From: Vreelandella massiliensis
GTDB taxonomy: Bacteria > Pseudomonadota > Gammaproteobacteria > Pseudomonadales > Halomonadaceae
Assembly (NCBI RefSeq): GCF_900155385.1
Contig: NZ_LT699744.1
Span: 854,012-918,011 of the forward strand
Direction: 5' to 3'
DNA: 64,000 nucleotides
The translations under genes were made by a program, and so were the position numbers. Positions 16,964 through 26,247 of this stretch are shown piece after piece. A model generated the notes under the pieces. That model was not told the origin of the DNA. It ran no database searches and saw only the letters and a program-made list of their open reading frames with translations. Position 1 is the first letter of the stretch. Each line of letters opens with the position of its first letter.

Positions 16964-17114
16964 ACAGGGTCCTTGCTTGTTTGAGGAAAATTAACGCTTT
17001 ATGGATGCGTTAGTTTCAACTGTAGCAACCAGAGCGATAACTTTCCTGGCGAAAGGCCATTCATTCACAAGGACCACTGCTTTTTTTGGCGGTGCTCTTT
17101 TGAGTGCTCGCCTC

Positions 17115-20100
17115 TTATCGCGGCATCATTTTAATGCTGGATTTCGCTAGTGCGGTTAGCGGCTGCGGCTCTCCCCATAGATAGCCCTGCGCGTAGTCAA
17201 TGCCGAGCTGAGCCAATACATTGAGGGTGGCTTCGGTTTCGACGAATTCGGCGATGGTGGCGATATTGAGTGTTTTACCCACCGAGTGAATCGCCTCCAC
17301 CATGGCGCGATCAATCGGGTCTTGATGAATGTGGCGAATAAAGTGGCCATCTATTTTAAGAAAATCGACCGGTAGCTGTTTTAAATAGCTAAATGAAGAG
17401 AGCCCGGTACCAAAATCGTCGAGGGCGAAGCAGCAGCCCAAGGCTTTGAGTTCGATGATCAGCTCGCTAACACGAGAGAGCTGCGCAATGGCGGCGCTTT
17501 CGGTCACTTCAAAGCAAAGGGCGCCAGGCGGAAGCTGAGCCTTTGTTACCTGCTCAATCAGCTCTGCGCAAAAAGCCGGGTCCGAAAGCGATGCACCCGA
17601 GAGGTTAATCCCCCAGCACGACAGCGCACGGGACGTGTTTTTGCGGCAGTGGTCGCTTAGCCAGGCGAGGGTGTTGTTGACCACCCAGCGGTCAATTTTG
17701 GGCATCAAATGGTAGCGCTCGGCCGCCGGCAGGAAGCTGCCGGGCGTGATCATTTGCCCGTTCTCTTCAAGGCGCAACAAAATTTCATGATACCCCGGAG
17801 TCGATGCGCTCACCGGGATGATGGGTTGCGCGTAGAGCCGGAAGGTATCTTCATCCAACCCACGCTGTAAGCGCTGGACCCACTGTAGCTCGCCGTGACG
17901 CGCCATCAGCGCGTTATCGTCGGCTTCATAGCAGTGGATACGGTTGCGGCCAGCCTCTTTGGCCGCATAGCAGGCGATATCGGCGGCCTGAAGCGCTTGA
18001 TTGAGCGTCATCGGCGCTTGCGGTTCGATGGCGACAATGCCGATACTGGTGCCGATGCTGAACGTGTGCGACTGCCAGGCAAAACGAAAACTCTCGATCT
18101 CTTTGCGTAGCCCTTCGGTAAGCTGGCAGGCCTTGGCGGTCGGGCAATTAGGCAGCAGTAGGGCAAATTCATCGCCACCCAAGCGGGCCACGGTATCGCT
18201 TCCGCGCACATGGGATTTCAACTTTTGCGCGACTTGGCGCAAAAGCTCGTCGCCCGCCAGATGCCCGCAGGTATCGTTAATGATTTTGAACTGGTCGAGA
18301 TCGATATAGCAGAGCGCATGCTCGCCCTCGCTCTGCGTGTCGAGCAGCGTCGCTAACGTGGCTTCAAACGCGCGGCGGTTCACCAACCCCGTTAGCGCAT
18401 CGTGGCTGGCTTGGTAGGTGAGTTGAGCGGATAAGTCCCGGGTTAGGCTCACATCCTGAAATACCACCACAGCACCTAAGGTTAAGCCTTCCCGAGAGCG
18501 GATTGAGGCAGCGCTGTGCTGAATAGGCGTGCGGCCGTCATCACGATGGAGCAGCAAGCAGTGGGCATCGGACTTCAGCGGCTGCCCCTGGTTGAGTACG
18601 AGGCGTGCCGGGTTGGCGAGCGGGGCACCGCTTGCTTCATCAACGAGACGATACACGTTTTGTATGGGTTTGCCCTTGGCCTCATCTAAGCGCCAGCCGG
18701 TTAAGCGGCGCGCCTCGGCGTTAATGAACGTAATGCAGCCGCTGGCGTCGGTGGTGATAACGCCATCGTTAATCGAGGCCAGCGTGGTACGAGCGAGTTC
18801 GCGCTCGCGATTGAGTTGCTCCTGAAGTAGGCGCTGCTCGGTGATGTCTCTGACCATGCCCGAGCGCTCCGACGCTGAGCCGCTGGCCCCTTCGCTGATT
18901 TGAATTTCGAGATAGCGCACTTTGTGCGTTTCCGTGCGCAGTTTGAGTTCGCTGCGGCTCCCGGGTCCCAGCGTGATGTCGGGCAGTAGTGCCGTCACGG
19001 GTTTACCAACAAATGCCTCGGCCTGTACGTCAAAGAGCTGTTCAGCGCCTGGGTTGAGCGCGGTTAGCGTGCCATCCGCCTGCCAAGTAATGACGCCATC
19101 GCGCAAGTTTCTAAGCATCACACGAGTATGCGCCACGGCGCCTTCTAGGGCCGTGCACACGCGGTTATAACTCGCGGCAATCTCACCGACCTCGGTGAAA
19201 GGGTCAGCGTCGACACGCTCCCGCGTGTCGCCCTGCTGCTCGTGGCGACGCATCTGCGCCAGAAGCTGGGCTAACTCATTGGCGGCACCGTGTTCGGCGA
19301 GGTTGAGGCCCATTTTTTCCGCTTCCCGGCTGACGCGCAGCGGTAAGAAAGAGGACGTGATGCGAAATAGCAGCCACGCCGCGCCAAAGCTCCACACGCC
19401 GCATACCACGACGCCCACTACCTGGACCCCAAATTGCGCGCTTCGCGATAAACCTGTATCCAGAGCGGAAAGATCAGCGAACCACACAAACGCCAAGGTT
19501 CCCCAGATGCCGGAGACCAAGTGGGCGGGAATGGCGCCCACAGCATCATCGATCTGCTTTTTGAGCAGCCACTCACTGGCTAGCACCATGAGCACGCCGC
19601 TTACCGCGCCAAGGAAAAACGCCGCACCCAGAGAAATCACATGCGCGCCCGCGGTTACCGCCACCAGCCCAGCGATTGCGCCATTCAGCGCGTACATGAC
19701 ATCGGCATACCGGCGCACTCGCCAGCCCACCAGCAAGGCCGACAAAATACCCCCAGCGGCGCCTAAGATGGTGTTGACCAAAATACCCGGAATGCGCGCG
19801 TCGATACCCAGTGTGCTGCCGCCATTAAAGCCAAACCAACCCAGGATCATGAACAACGCGCCGAGCATGGCAAGGGGAAGGTTGCCGGCGGGAAAGTAGG
19901 TGGGCGGCTTATCTTTGTGAAAACGCCCCTGGCGCGCGCCGATATACATAACGGCTGCCAAGGCAACCCAGCCGCCCACGCTATGAACCACCGTGGCGCC
20001 CGCGAAATCGACAAACCCCAGGGCTTCTAGCCAGCCAGGCTCGCCGGTGGTAAGGCCGCCCCAAGCCCAGTGGCCAAAAAAAGGATAGATCAGTAAGGCA

Positions 20101-20498
20101 ACCCAAAATGAGAGCCAGAGATAGCCAATGAAAGGCATGCGTTCGGCCACGGCACCCGCGACAATGGTCGCGGCGGTAGCGCAAAACATCGCTTGGAATA
20201 TAAACAGCGTGAGTAGCCAACTGTCATCAGCCGCTAACGCCCAGCCAAAGTGCGAGGTGCCAAACCAGCCCGAGTGAGAGGCACCAAACATAACGCCAAA
20301 ACCGACGAGCCAAAAAACGCTAATGGCCACGGCAAAGTCGGCGATGTTTTTCATCGCCACATTGATAGCGTTTTTGCTTCGCGTGGTACCGGCTTCAATG
20401 CATAAAAAGCCCGCCTGCATCACAAAGACCAACGCGGCGGCCCATAACACCCACAACGCATCAATGAGTTCGGTATTCATGAGCAGTCTTTCGGGCAT
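17115..20498 (-). CDS. Ammonium transporter (Amt)-PAS-PAS-GGDEF-EAL fusion; probable ammonium/c-di-GMP sensor
   Basis: 1127-residue membrane protein. Residues about 8-395 are a full Amt/Rh fold with 11 predicted helices; both pore histidines are kept (His172 in VVHSVGG, His326 in PAHLVSG), as is the TAATIVAGAVAER block. Next come the Amt tail GLNLAEHGA, a HAMP-like linker (about 425-460), two PAS domains (about 470-585 and 595-710), GGDEF (motif 774-778, with inhibitory site RGSD at 765-768) and EAL (first motif reads EIL, Glu905; DDFGTG at 1027-1032; QGYLWG near the end). So both c-di-GMP synthesis and hydrolysis look possible. Amt-histidine kinase (Ks-Amt5) and Amt-GGDEF sensors are known; the domain set here suggests ammonium setting c-di-GMP levels. 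The start at 20498 has GGAGA; the one at 20513 has none. No glnK is adjacent. Confidence 0.95.
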   Translation of the reverse strand: MPERLLMNTELIDALWVLWAAALVFVMQAGFLCIEAGTTRSKNAINVAMKNIADFAVAISVFWLVGFGVMFGASHSGWFGTSHFGWALAADDSWLLTLFIFQAMFCATAATIVAGAVAERMPFIGYLWLSFWVALLIYPFFGHWAWGGLTTGEPGWLEALGFVDFAGATVVHSVGGWVALAAVMYIGARQGRFHKDKPPTYFPAGNLPLAMLGALFMILGWFGFNGGSTLGIDARIPGILVNTILGAAGGILSALLVGWRVRRYADVMYALNGAIAGLVAVTAGAHVISLGAAFFLGAVSGVLMVLASEWLLKKQIDDAVGAIPAHLVSGIWGTLAFVWFADLSALDTGLSRSAQFGVQVVGVVVCGVWSFGAAWLLFRITSSFLPLRVSREAEKMGLNLAEHGAANELAQLLAQMRRHEQQGDTRERVDADPFTEVGEIAASYNRVCTALEGAVAHTRVMLRNLRDGVITWQADGTLTALNPGAEQLFDVQAEAFVGKPVTALLPDITLGPGSRSELKLRTETHKVRYLEIQISEGASGSASERSGMVRDITEQRLLQEQLNRERELARTTLASINDGVITTDASGCITFINAEARRLTGWRLDEAKGKPIQNVYRLVDEASGAPLANPARLVLNQGQPLKSDAHCLLLHRDDGRTPIQHSAASIRSREGLTLGAVVVFQDVSLTRDLSAQLTYQASHDALTGLVNRRAFEATLATLLDTQSEGEHALCYIDLDQFKIINDTCGHLAGDELLRQVAQKLKSHVRGSDTVARLGGDEFALLLPNCPTAKACQLTEGLRKEIESFRFAWQSHTFSIGTSIGIVAIEPQAPMTLNQALQAADIACYAAKEAGRNRIHCYEADDNALMARHGELQWVQRLQRGLDEDTFRLYAQPIIPVSASTPGYHEILLRLEENGQMITPGSFLPAAERYHLMPKIDRWVVNNTLAWLSDHCRKNTSRALSCWGINLSGASLSDPAFCAELIEQVTKAQLPPGALCFEVTESAAIAQLSRVSELIIELKALGCCFALDDFGTGLSSFSYLKQLPVDFLKIDGHFIRHIHQDPIDRAMVEAIHSVGKTLNIATIAEFVETEATLNVLAQLGIDYAQGYLWGEPQPLTALAKSSIKMMPR

Positions 20499-20513
20499 GT
20501 GAAGCTTCTCCAT

Positions 20514-20828
20514 AAGCGTGCATGGGCTGCACTATTTGAGTGCAAGAAGGGCCGTTTGCTTGACGCCGGTGAGCGATAGCGCTCAACTGAGGCGCAAACA
20601 ACAAGCAGCGGTTATTATGGGTCATGCAAAAGGGATGCCGTTAAGAGTGGTTGCATCTAAATTGGCTATATTTGCAGTTATATTTGTTTTATTTTTTATA
20701 AAATACAGTTCTTTTAGCTGTTTAAAAGCTTAATAATTGGTGCTAATTTCTTTAACTAAACAGGCGAGTGAAAGCCAATCCTCATGCTTGGGTTGGATAA
20801 GATAAAGCACACGAACAGGAAGCTTATT
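20514..20828. other. AT-rich divergent intergenic region, no gene seen
   Basis: About 315 bases between the Amt-GGDEF-EAL gene (minus) and the DadA-type gene (plus). The part 20650-20760 is much richer in A and T than its surroundings and contains short palindromic pieces such as TTTTAGCTGTTTAAAA (about 20713-20728). A 71-codon open frame at 20518-20733 has no ribosome site or recognisable product. The AT-rich part probably holds both promoters and may bind nucleoid proteins; no exact promoter could be fixed. Confidence 0.5.
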
Positions 20829-22073
20829 ATGGCGCGTCGGAGCATCGTTCTAGGGGCAGGCATGGTAGGGGTGAGTATCGCGTGGCATCTGGCCCAACGC
20901 GGCCATGAGGTGACGCTGGTCGACCGTCGTGAACCCGGACGGGAAACCTCATTTGGTAATGCTGGCATCATTCAGCGTGAAGCGGTTCGCCCTTATCCCT
21001 TTCCCCGAGATATGAAAACGCTGTTGGGCGTGCTGCCCAACCGCCGCGTGGATATTCGCTATCGCCCTGGGGGCATGATCCACGCGGCGTCACCGCTTCT
21101 TCGCTACTGGCAGAATTCAGCACCCAAGGCGTATCAGCGCATCGTGCCGGAGTACGCCTCGCTGATTCAGCTCTGTTTAGACACCCATGCGCCAATGATC
21201 GAGGCGGCGGGTGCTGAAAACTTGATTAAGAAACAAGGCTTCTTGGAGCTTTTCCGCTCATCATCACGCTTAGATAAGCGGCTTAAAGAAGCTAAAGAAG
21301 GGCAAGCACGTTTTGGCGTGGCGTTTCAGCACTTGGACCGTACCGCACTGGCCATTAAAGAGCCCGATATCAGCGATGACATCGTGGGGGCGATTCACTG
21401 GCTGGACCCCTGGACGGTGTCCGACCCAGGCGCCCTGGTAGCTTCCTATGCAAAAGCCTTTCAAGCAAGTGGTGGACGTGTGCTGCAGAGCGAGGTAAAG
21501 GGCGTATCGCAGCAGGCGGATGACCAATGGGAAGTGCAAACCGAGCATGAGACACGCCAAGCGGATGATGTTGTCATCGCGCTGGGGCCATGGGCGGGGC
21601 GTTGGCTTAAACCGCTGGGGTATCACTTCCCTACCTTTGTAAAACGTGGCTACCACATGCACTACGCCAGCCAAGCAAGCGCCCACCTTAATCACTGGGT
21701 AATGGATGCCGAGGTGGGTTACTTGTTGGCGCCGATGCAGGCGGGCATTCGTCTGACCACGGGCGCAGAGCTGGACGACTTAGAGGCGCCGGCGCATGTC
21801 TCGCAGCTCGCCGCGGCGGAAAAAGCCGCGCGGGGCTTGTTCCCGCTGGGTGAGCGCCGTGACGAGGCGCCGTGGAAGGGCGCGCGACCCTGTCTACCGG
21901 ACATGAAGCCGGTGATAGGCCCGGCACCGAAGCATAAAGGGTTATGGCTCGCATTTGGGCATGGTCATCAGGGCTTCACCCTTGGGCCCGCCACCGGGCA
22001 ACTGCTTGCTGATATGATGGATGGTCAGCCCACGGTGATTGATATGGAACCTTTTAAAGCCGACCGCTTCTAA
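20829..22073 (+). CDS. FAD-dependent oxidoreductase, D-amino-acid dehydrogenase (DadA) family
   Basis: 414-residue flavoprotein that probably oxidises a D-amino acid or other secondary amine, passing electrons to the quinone pool. The FAD-binding motif VLGAGMVGVSIAWHL is at residues 6-20, followed by VTLVDRREPGRETSFGNAG, a standard DadA block. The C-terminal GPAPKHKGLWLAFGHGHQG closes the FAD site. The start was set at 20829, with AGGAAG ahead; 15 extra upstream codons lack homology. No dadX racemase is next door, so the substrate is open. It is divergent from the ammonium-sensing gene; ammonium is a product of this reaction, but the link is only suggestive. Confidence 0.85.
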   Translation: MARRSIVLGAGMVGVSIAWHLAQRGHEVTLVDRREPGRETSFGNAGIIQREAVRPYPFPRDMKTLLGVLPNRRVDIRYRPGGMIHAASPLLRYWQNSAPKAYQRIVPEYASLIQLCLDTHAPMIEAAGAENLIKKQGFLELFRSSSRLDKRLKEAKEGQARFGVAFQHLDRTALAIKEPDISDDIVGAIHWLDPWTVSDPGALVASYAKAFQASGGRVLQSEVKGVSQQADDQWEVQTEHETRQADDVVIALGPWAGRWLKPLGYHFPTFVKRGYHMHYASQASAHLNHWVMDAEVGYLLAPMQAGIRLTTGAELDDLEAPAHVSQLAAAEKAARGLFPLGERRDEAPWKGARPCLPDMKPVIGPAPKHKGLWLAFGHGHQGFTLGPATGQLLADMMDGQPTVIDMEPFKADRF

Positions 22074-22158
22074 TTTTTTCACGTTAGCTTTGCTTTGCGT
22101 AATGGGGACTGCTTTGCTAATGTGAGTTATACATTTTTGGTACAGAAAGGAGGCAGTA

Positions 22159-22380
22159 ATGGATGCTTCTGTCAGCAATGCGGTAAGTACTTCTCTCTAC
22201 ATGAACCAAGCGCAAACCGCTCAGCAAGCACAAATGCAAGTGTTTAAAGAGGCGCTTGACGGACAAGAGCAACAAGTGGCTGCCCTAATGGAGTCTGCAA
22301 CCGCAGGTACAGGCTCGGACCAAGGCTCGAACCTTGCCTCTGAAGGTAATCTGGGTACTCAGGTCAACACCTACGCTTAA
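22159..22380 (+). CDS. Small YjfB-like putative motility protein
   Basis: 73-residue protein matching the YjfB family: a short N-terminal part followed by NQAQTAQQAQMQVFKEALDG and a helix of QEQQVAALMES, then a flexible Gly/Ser tail ending TYA. YjfB proteins are small, of unknown mechanism, and often linked to flagellar genes; none are in this window. Expression looks strong: the Shine-Dalgarno site AAAGGAGG is near-perfect, 7 bases before the ATG, and a 16-bp perfect hairpin follows the gene. It appears to be a single-gene unit. Confidence 0.8.
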   Translation: MDASVSNAVSTSLYMNQAQTAQQAQMQVFKEALDGQEQQVAALMESATAGTGSDQGSNLASEGNLGTQVNTYA

Positions 22381-22408
22381 GCAATTTGCGTCACAGCAAC
22401 ACCGCAAC

Positions 22409-22446
22409 ACGCAAAGCGCCAGCTGATATAGCTGGCGCTTTGCGTT
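22409..22446 (+). terminator. 16-bp perfect stem-loop after the YjfB-like gene
   Basis: ACGCAAAGCGCCAGCT (22409-22424) and AGCTGGCGCTTTGCGT (22430-22445) pair without mismatch around GATAT. The T tract is inside the arm, not behind it. It may be a terminator or mRNA 3'-end stabiliser. Confidence 0.6.
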
Positions 22447-22504
22447 AGAATACGCGGCCATTACGAGAGCTGTTTGTTGTCCTCATTTACCGCCAGAGAG
22501 TCTA

Positions 22505-24094
22505 ATGTCCGACGCTAAAGTCGCCCAAGAAGCCGGGCTCAGAAGAACCTTCGCGATCATTTCGCACCCCGACGCCGGTAAAACCACCATCACTGAAAAA
22601 ATGCTGCTGTTTGGGAACGCTATTCAGTTGGCGGGCTCGGTCAAGAGCAAGCGTAATGATCGTCACGCGACCTCCGATTGGATGAAAATGGAGCAGGAGC
22701 GGGGGATCTCGGTCACCACCTCCGTGATGCAGTTCCCTTACGGCGGGCGTATCGTCAACCTGCTGGATACGCCCGGCCATGAGGACTTCTCTGAGGATAC
22801 TTATCGCACGCTCACGGCGGTGGATTCGGCGTTGATGGTGATCGATGGCGCCAAGGGTGTTGAGGATCGCACCATCAAACTGATGGAAGTGTGTCGCCTG
22901 CGCACCACCCCCATTTTGACCTTCATTAACAAAATGGACCGCGATATTCGCGACCCCATCGAGGTGATGGACGAGGTCGAAACGGTACTCAACATTCAGT
23001 GTGCGCCCATGACATGGCCGATTGGTATGGGGCGCCACTTCAAGGGCGTTTATCACCTCTACAACGATACCATCCACCTCTATACCCAAGGCCAGGGAAG
23101 CCGCATTCCCGATGACAAGCGTATCGAAGGCTTGGATAACCCCGAGGTTGACGAGGTGCTCGGCGAAGAGCAGGCCGAAGAGCTACGCATGGAAGTCGAG
23201 CTGGTGCGCGGTGCCTCGCACGAGTTTGAGTTGGAGGCTTACCGTCGAGGTGAGCTAACGCCGGTTTATTTCGGTACCGCGATGGGCAATTTCGGCGTGC
23301 GTGAGATGCTCGATGGCTTCGTCGAGTATGCGCCGCCGCCGCAGCCCCGCGAGACCGATGTGCGCGAAGTGACGGCGGATGACGGACGCTTTACCGGCTT
23401 TGTGTTTAAGATCCAGGCCAACATGGACCCGAACCACCGTGACCGCATCGCTTTCTTGCGCGTCTGTTCGGGTAAGTACGAAAAGAACATGAAGATGCGC
23501 CACGTGCGCATTGGCAAGGATGTCAAAATCGCCGACGCCTTGACCTTCATGGCCTCTGATCGCTCCCAGGTCGAAGAGGCGTGGCCGGGTGATATTATCG
23601 GGTTGCACAACCACGGTACCATCCAGATTGGCGATACCTTTACCCAAGGCGAAAACATGCGCTTCACCGGTATCCCGCACTTTGCCCCGGAGCTGTTTAA
23701 GCGCGTACGGCTGAAAGATCCGTTGAAGATGAAAGCGTTGCAAAAAGGGCTGCAGCAGCTGTCAGAAGAGGGCGCCACGCAGGTGTTCATGCCGCTGGAT
23801 AATAACGATCTGATTCTCGGCGCCGTAGGGACACTGCAGTTTGACGTGGTCGCCCACCGGCTTAAAGAGGAGTACAAGGTTGATTGCCTCTATGAAGGCG
23901 TGAACGTCAACACGGCGCGCTGGGTCTACTGCGACGACGCGAAGATGCTGGACGAGTTTAAGCGTAAAGCGAGTGCCAACCTGGCCATCGATGGCGGCGG
24001 CTACCTGACCTATATCGCGCCGACCCGGGTTAACCTACAAATGACGCAGGAGCGCTGGCCCGATATTCGCTTTAAGCCCACCCGGGAACACTGA
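22505..24094 (+). CDS. prfC: Peptide chain release factor 3
   Basis: Translational GTPase that removes RF1 and RF2 from the ribosome after termination. All GTPase motifs are visible: G1 HPDAGKTT (about 21-28), G2 region [12 protein letters not shown]3 DTPGHEDF (about 88-95), G4 NKMD. Length 529 is exact for RF3. The start at 22505 follows AGAGAG. It is followed 14 bp later by a TatD-family hydrolase gene and probably shares a transcript with it; E. coli also has a TatD paralogue (yjjV) near prfC. Confidence 0.97.
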   Translation: MSDAKVAQEAGLRRTFAIISHPDAGKTTITEKMLLFGNAIQLAGSVKSKRNDRHATSDWMKMEQERGISVTTSVMQFPYGGRIVNLLDTPGHEDFSEDTYRTLTAVDSALMVIDGAKGVEDRTIKLMEVCRLRTTPILTFINKMDRDIRDPIEVMDEVETVLNIQCAPMTWPIGMGRHFKGVYHLYNDTIHLYTQGQGSRIPDDKRIEGLDNPEVDEVLGEEQAEELRMEVELVRGASHEFELEAYRRGELTPVYFGTAMGNFGVREMLDGFVEYAPPPQPRETDVREVTADDGRFTGFVFKIQANMDPNHRDRIAFLRVCSGKYEKNMKMRHVRIGKDVKIADALTFMASDRSQVEEAWPGDIIGLHNHGTIQIGDTFTQGENMRFTGIPHFAPELFKRVRLKDPLKMKALQKGLQQLSEEGATQVFMPLDNNDLILGAVGTLQFDVVAHRLKEEYKVDCLYEGVNVNTARWVYCDDAKMLDEFKRKASANLAIDGGGYLTYIAPTRVNLQMTQERWPDIRFKPTREH

Positions 24095-24108
24095 ATCAGG
24101 CAACCGTA

Positions 24109-24900
24109 GTGCCCGTTATGTTGATTGATGCCCACTGCCATTTAGACTTTTCCGATTTCGACGCCGACCGCGAGGCGGTATTTGCGCGTGCAAAAAACGT
24201 CGACGTTGAACACTTCGTCGTTCCGGGTACGATGTCGTCGCGTTGGCAAAACGTGCTGGCGCTGGGAAAGCGCGACGATGTTAGTATTGGCCTGGGGTTA
24301 CACCCTTACTTCATAGAAGCGCACCGTGAGGCGGATATTGAGGCCCTTGAGCGAGCGCTAGACGAGAACGATGGTGTTATCGCGGTGGGGGAGTGCGGTA
24401 TCGACGCGCGTTTCGACGATACATGGGATCAACAGTGGCACTTCTTTAATGCCCAGCTGCGTTTGGCAAAAACGCGCAAGCTCCCGGTGATCATTCACTG
24501 CGTGCAAGCCAATGACCAAGTCGCTAAGCGTTTGCGCCAGCTCAAGCTGCCTGCCGGTGGTTTGATTCACGCGTTCTCCGGCTCGCCCGAGCAGGCGCAG
24601 GCGTTTATTGATCTCGGTTTTGTGGTGGGGCTGGGCGGCGCAGTGACCTACCCGCGCGCCAAGCGCTTGCACCGCGCGGTGCGTTCATTGCCCGATGACG
24701 GCTTTGTGCTCGAAACCGATAGCCCGGATATGCCCCTTTGCGGTCAGCAAGGCGAGCGTAATGAGCCTGCCAATGTGGCGAAAGTCTGCCGCCAGGTGGC
24801 GAGGCTGCGCGAGCAGTCGGAAGAGGCGATTGCCGCCGCCAGTACCCAAACGGCAGCGCGGCTTTTCTCGCTACCGCTCGACCTTGACGGGGCGCGTTAA
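24109..24900 (+). CDS. TatD-family metal-dependent hydrolase (YjjV-like)
   Basis: Amidohydrolase-fold metalloenzyme; relatives have 3'-5' DNA exonuclease activity or D-aminoacyl-tRNA-related roles. Metal ligands: DAHCHLD near the N-terminus, the glutamate in AVGECGID (about 88-95), IIHCVQAND (about 125-133), HAFSGSPEQA (about 148-157) and the ETDSPDMPL segment (about 200-208). Starts are possible at the GTG at 24109 or the ATG at 24118; the GTG has AGG at better spacing. The gene ends 9 bp from the convergent ygfZ. The substrate cannot be named. Confidence 0.9.
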   Translation: MPVMLIDAHCHLDFSDFDADREAVFARAKNVDVEHFVVPGTMSSRWQNVLALGKRDDVSIGLGLHPYFIEAHREADIEALERALDENDGVIAVGECGIDARFDDTWDQQWHFFNAQLRLAKTRKLPVIIHCVQANDQVAKRLRQLKLPAGGLIHAFSGSPEQAQAFIDLGFVVGLGGAVTYPRAKRLHRAVRSLPDDGFVLETDSPDMPLCGQQGERNEPANVAKVCRQVARLREQSEEAIAAASTQTAARLFSLPLDLDGAR

Positions 24901-24909
24901 AGGGTACCG

Positions 24910-25926
24910 TTAAGGCTGACTGTGCGCGGGGAGGGTTTGCACGAGCTGTTCGGGGTCCACCCGCTCGATGGTATAGGGCAGTTCGCCAAGCGTCAGGGGA
25001 TGACCCTCCAGAGTCAGCGTGTTCTCTTCCTCGAGCGCCTTGGTGTTGATCACCGCTAAGAGTTCCGTCTGGCCGTTATCATGGGGGGCGCTGGTTACGA
25101 CTTCACCCACCGTTTTTTCTGCGGCGTTGCTAATGCTAGCGCCGTGCTCTATCACCGGGCTTCCTTCCACGATACAGCGGGCGAGCCGCTTTTTGACCTG
25201 GCCGCGAAAGTGCGCGCGTGCCACCACTTCTTGCCCCGTGTAGCAGCCTTTCTTAAAGCTGATACCGCCTAGCGCCTCCCAGTTGAGCATTTGCGGGAGA
25301 TACTGCTCTTGCTGGTCCGCCTCAATCCAAGCCAGCCCCCGGTGGATATCGGCGAGCTGCCAGTGATGCGCCTTGGCCTGGGGGTGAAAGCGCTCACTCT
25401 CGGCATCGGAGAGAATAAACAGCCAGCGAAAGCCTTCTTCATCACCGGCAGGAGCAGGGTAGCAAAGTGCCGTATTGCCCTGTTCATCGCTTTGCTGCTG
25501 CCAAGCGATAGCCGGTAGCGAAAGGTTTAGCGCATCTGCCAGGGTGTGAGCATCTTGCGGCGCGGCGCCAAATAGCGTGATGGCACTGGGGGCACTGAGT
25601 TCCGCGCGGTAAAAGGCGGCGAATTTTTTTAAGTGCCCAATCAGCGGCTCGACCAGCGAATTGGAGAGCACTAGGCGAAAGTGATCGTCCTTTAGGCGCA
25701 GTAGCTGCGCGTTGGCCAACATGCGGCCTTTGGGGGTGCAAAAGCAGGTTAGCGGGGCAAAATCCCCGTTGGCCAAAGCGACATGCGCACTGGTTTGGCC
25801 TTGGAGGAACTTTTCAGCATCTTCACCTTTCACATCCACACACGCTAGGTGCGTAAGGTGAGCCGTTGAGGCTAACGCCAGTGGGGTGGCCATGTTACGC
25901 AAACTCCTTGCCACATCGGTGGGCAT
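24910..25926 (-). CDS. ygfZ: Folate-binding iron-sulfur assembly protein YgfZ
   Basis: Tetrahydrofolate-dependent helper for repair or assembly of Fe-S proteins such as MiaB. The defining motif KGCYTGQEVVAR is intact (about residues 225-236), in the context GGISFKKGCYTGQEVVARAHFRGQ. It shares the fold of the GcvT protein but has no cleavage activity. Length 338 fits. The start was kept at the first in-frame codon (25926); the ATG 30 bases downstream (MATPLALAS) is an alternative with no clear preference by ribosome site. It is convergent with the tatD-like gene. Confidence 0.93.
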   Translation of the reverse strand: MPTDVARSLRNMATPLALASTAHLTHLACVDVKGEDAEKFLQGQTSAHVALANGDFAPLTCFCTPKGRMLANAQLLRLKDDHFRLVLSNSLVEPLIGHLKKFAAFYRAELSAPSAITLFGAAPQDAHTLADALNLSLPAIAWQQQSDEQGNTALCYPAPAGDEEGFRWLFILSDAESERFHPQAKAHHWQLADIHRGLAWIEADQQEQYLPQMLNWEALGGISFKKGCYTGQEVVARAHFRGQVKKRLARCIVEGSPVIEHGASISNAAEKTVGEVVTSAPHDNGQTELLAVINTKALEEENTLTLEGHPLTLGELPYTIERVDPEQLVQTLPAHSQP

Positions 25927-26046
25927 TTAGTTGAGAATCGATATTGACTCTACCATGTTTGGGCGCCGCGGCTTAATTGCAAGCGCCCTTTGGCGTGCTA
26001 GACTCGCGGAGGGTATCGATAGGCCCAAGTAAAAAGGAGAGCGCGG

Positions 26047-26247
26047 ATGGCGCAGCAGCAGTCATTGAGTTTTAAAGGCGTCGAAACGGCCGACCAAGTC
26101 AATCAGATTACCACGGCGCTGATGATGGTCGATGGCGTCGAAAGTGCCGAAGTGGGGCGCCATGGTGCCGAAGTCGAAGGGCGGGCTAAACGTGACGCGC
26201 TGATCAACGCGGTTAACGCATTAAAATTGAAGGTTAAGGTGTCGTAA
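26047..26247 (+). CDS. Small HMA-like protein without cysteines
   Basis: 66-residue protein whose pattern, a beta strand LSFKGVE, a helix ADQVNQITTALMMVDGV, a strand ESAEVGRHGAEVEG, a helix RDALINAVNAL and a last strand, is that of a heavy-metal-associated (ferredoxin-like) fold. It contains no cysteine at all, so the MxCxxC metal site is missing and copper binding as in CopZ is not expected. AAAAAGGAGA precedes the ATG. Its stop overlaps the next ATG (TAATG), so it is translated with the OsmC-like protein. Function unknown. Confidence 0.8.
   Translation: MAQQQSLSFKGVETADQVNQITTALMMVDGVESAEVGRHGAEVEGRAKRDALINAVNALKLKVKVS

Noticed and set aside
17045..17114. Terminator for the Amt fusion gene
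   Set aside because: Only a loose stem with internal loops is present, and the tract after it on the minus strand is A, not T.
19195..19899. 234-codon plus-strand frame over the Amt fusion
   Set aside because: Antisense to conserved Amt and linker sequence, of low complexity (Ser/Pro/Thr/Ala-rich) and without a start site.
22502..23089. 195-codon minus-strand frame over prfC
   Set aside because: Antisense shadow of the RF3 GTPase domain; histidine- and arginine-rich as expected for such shadows.
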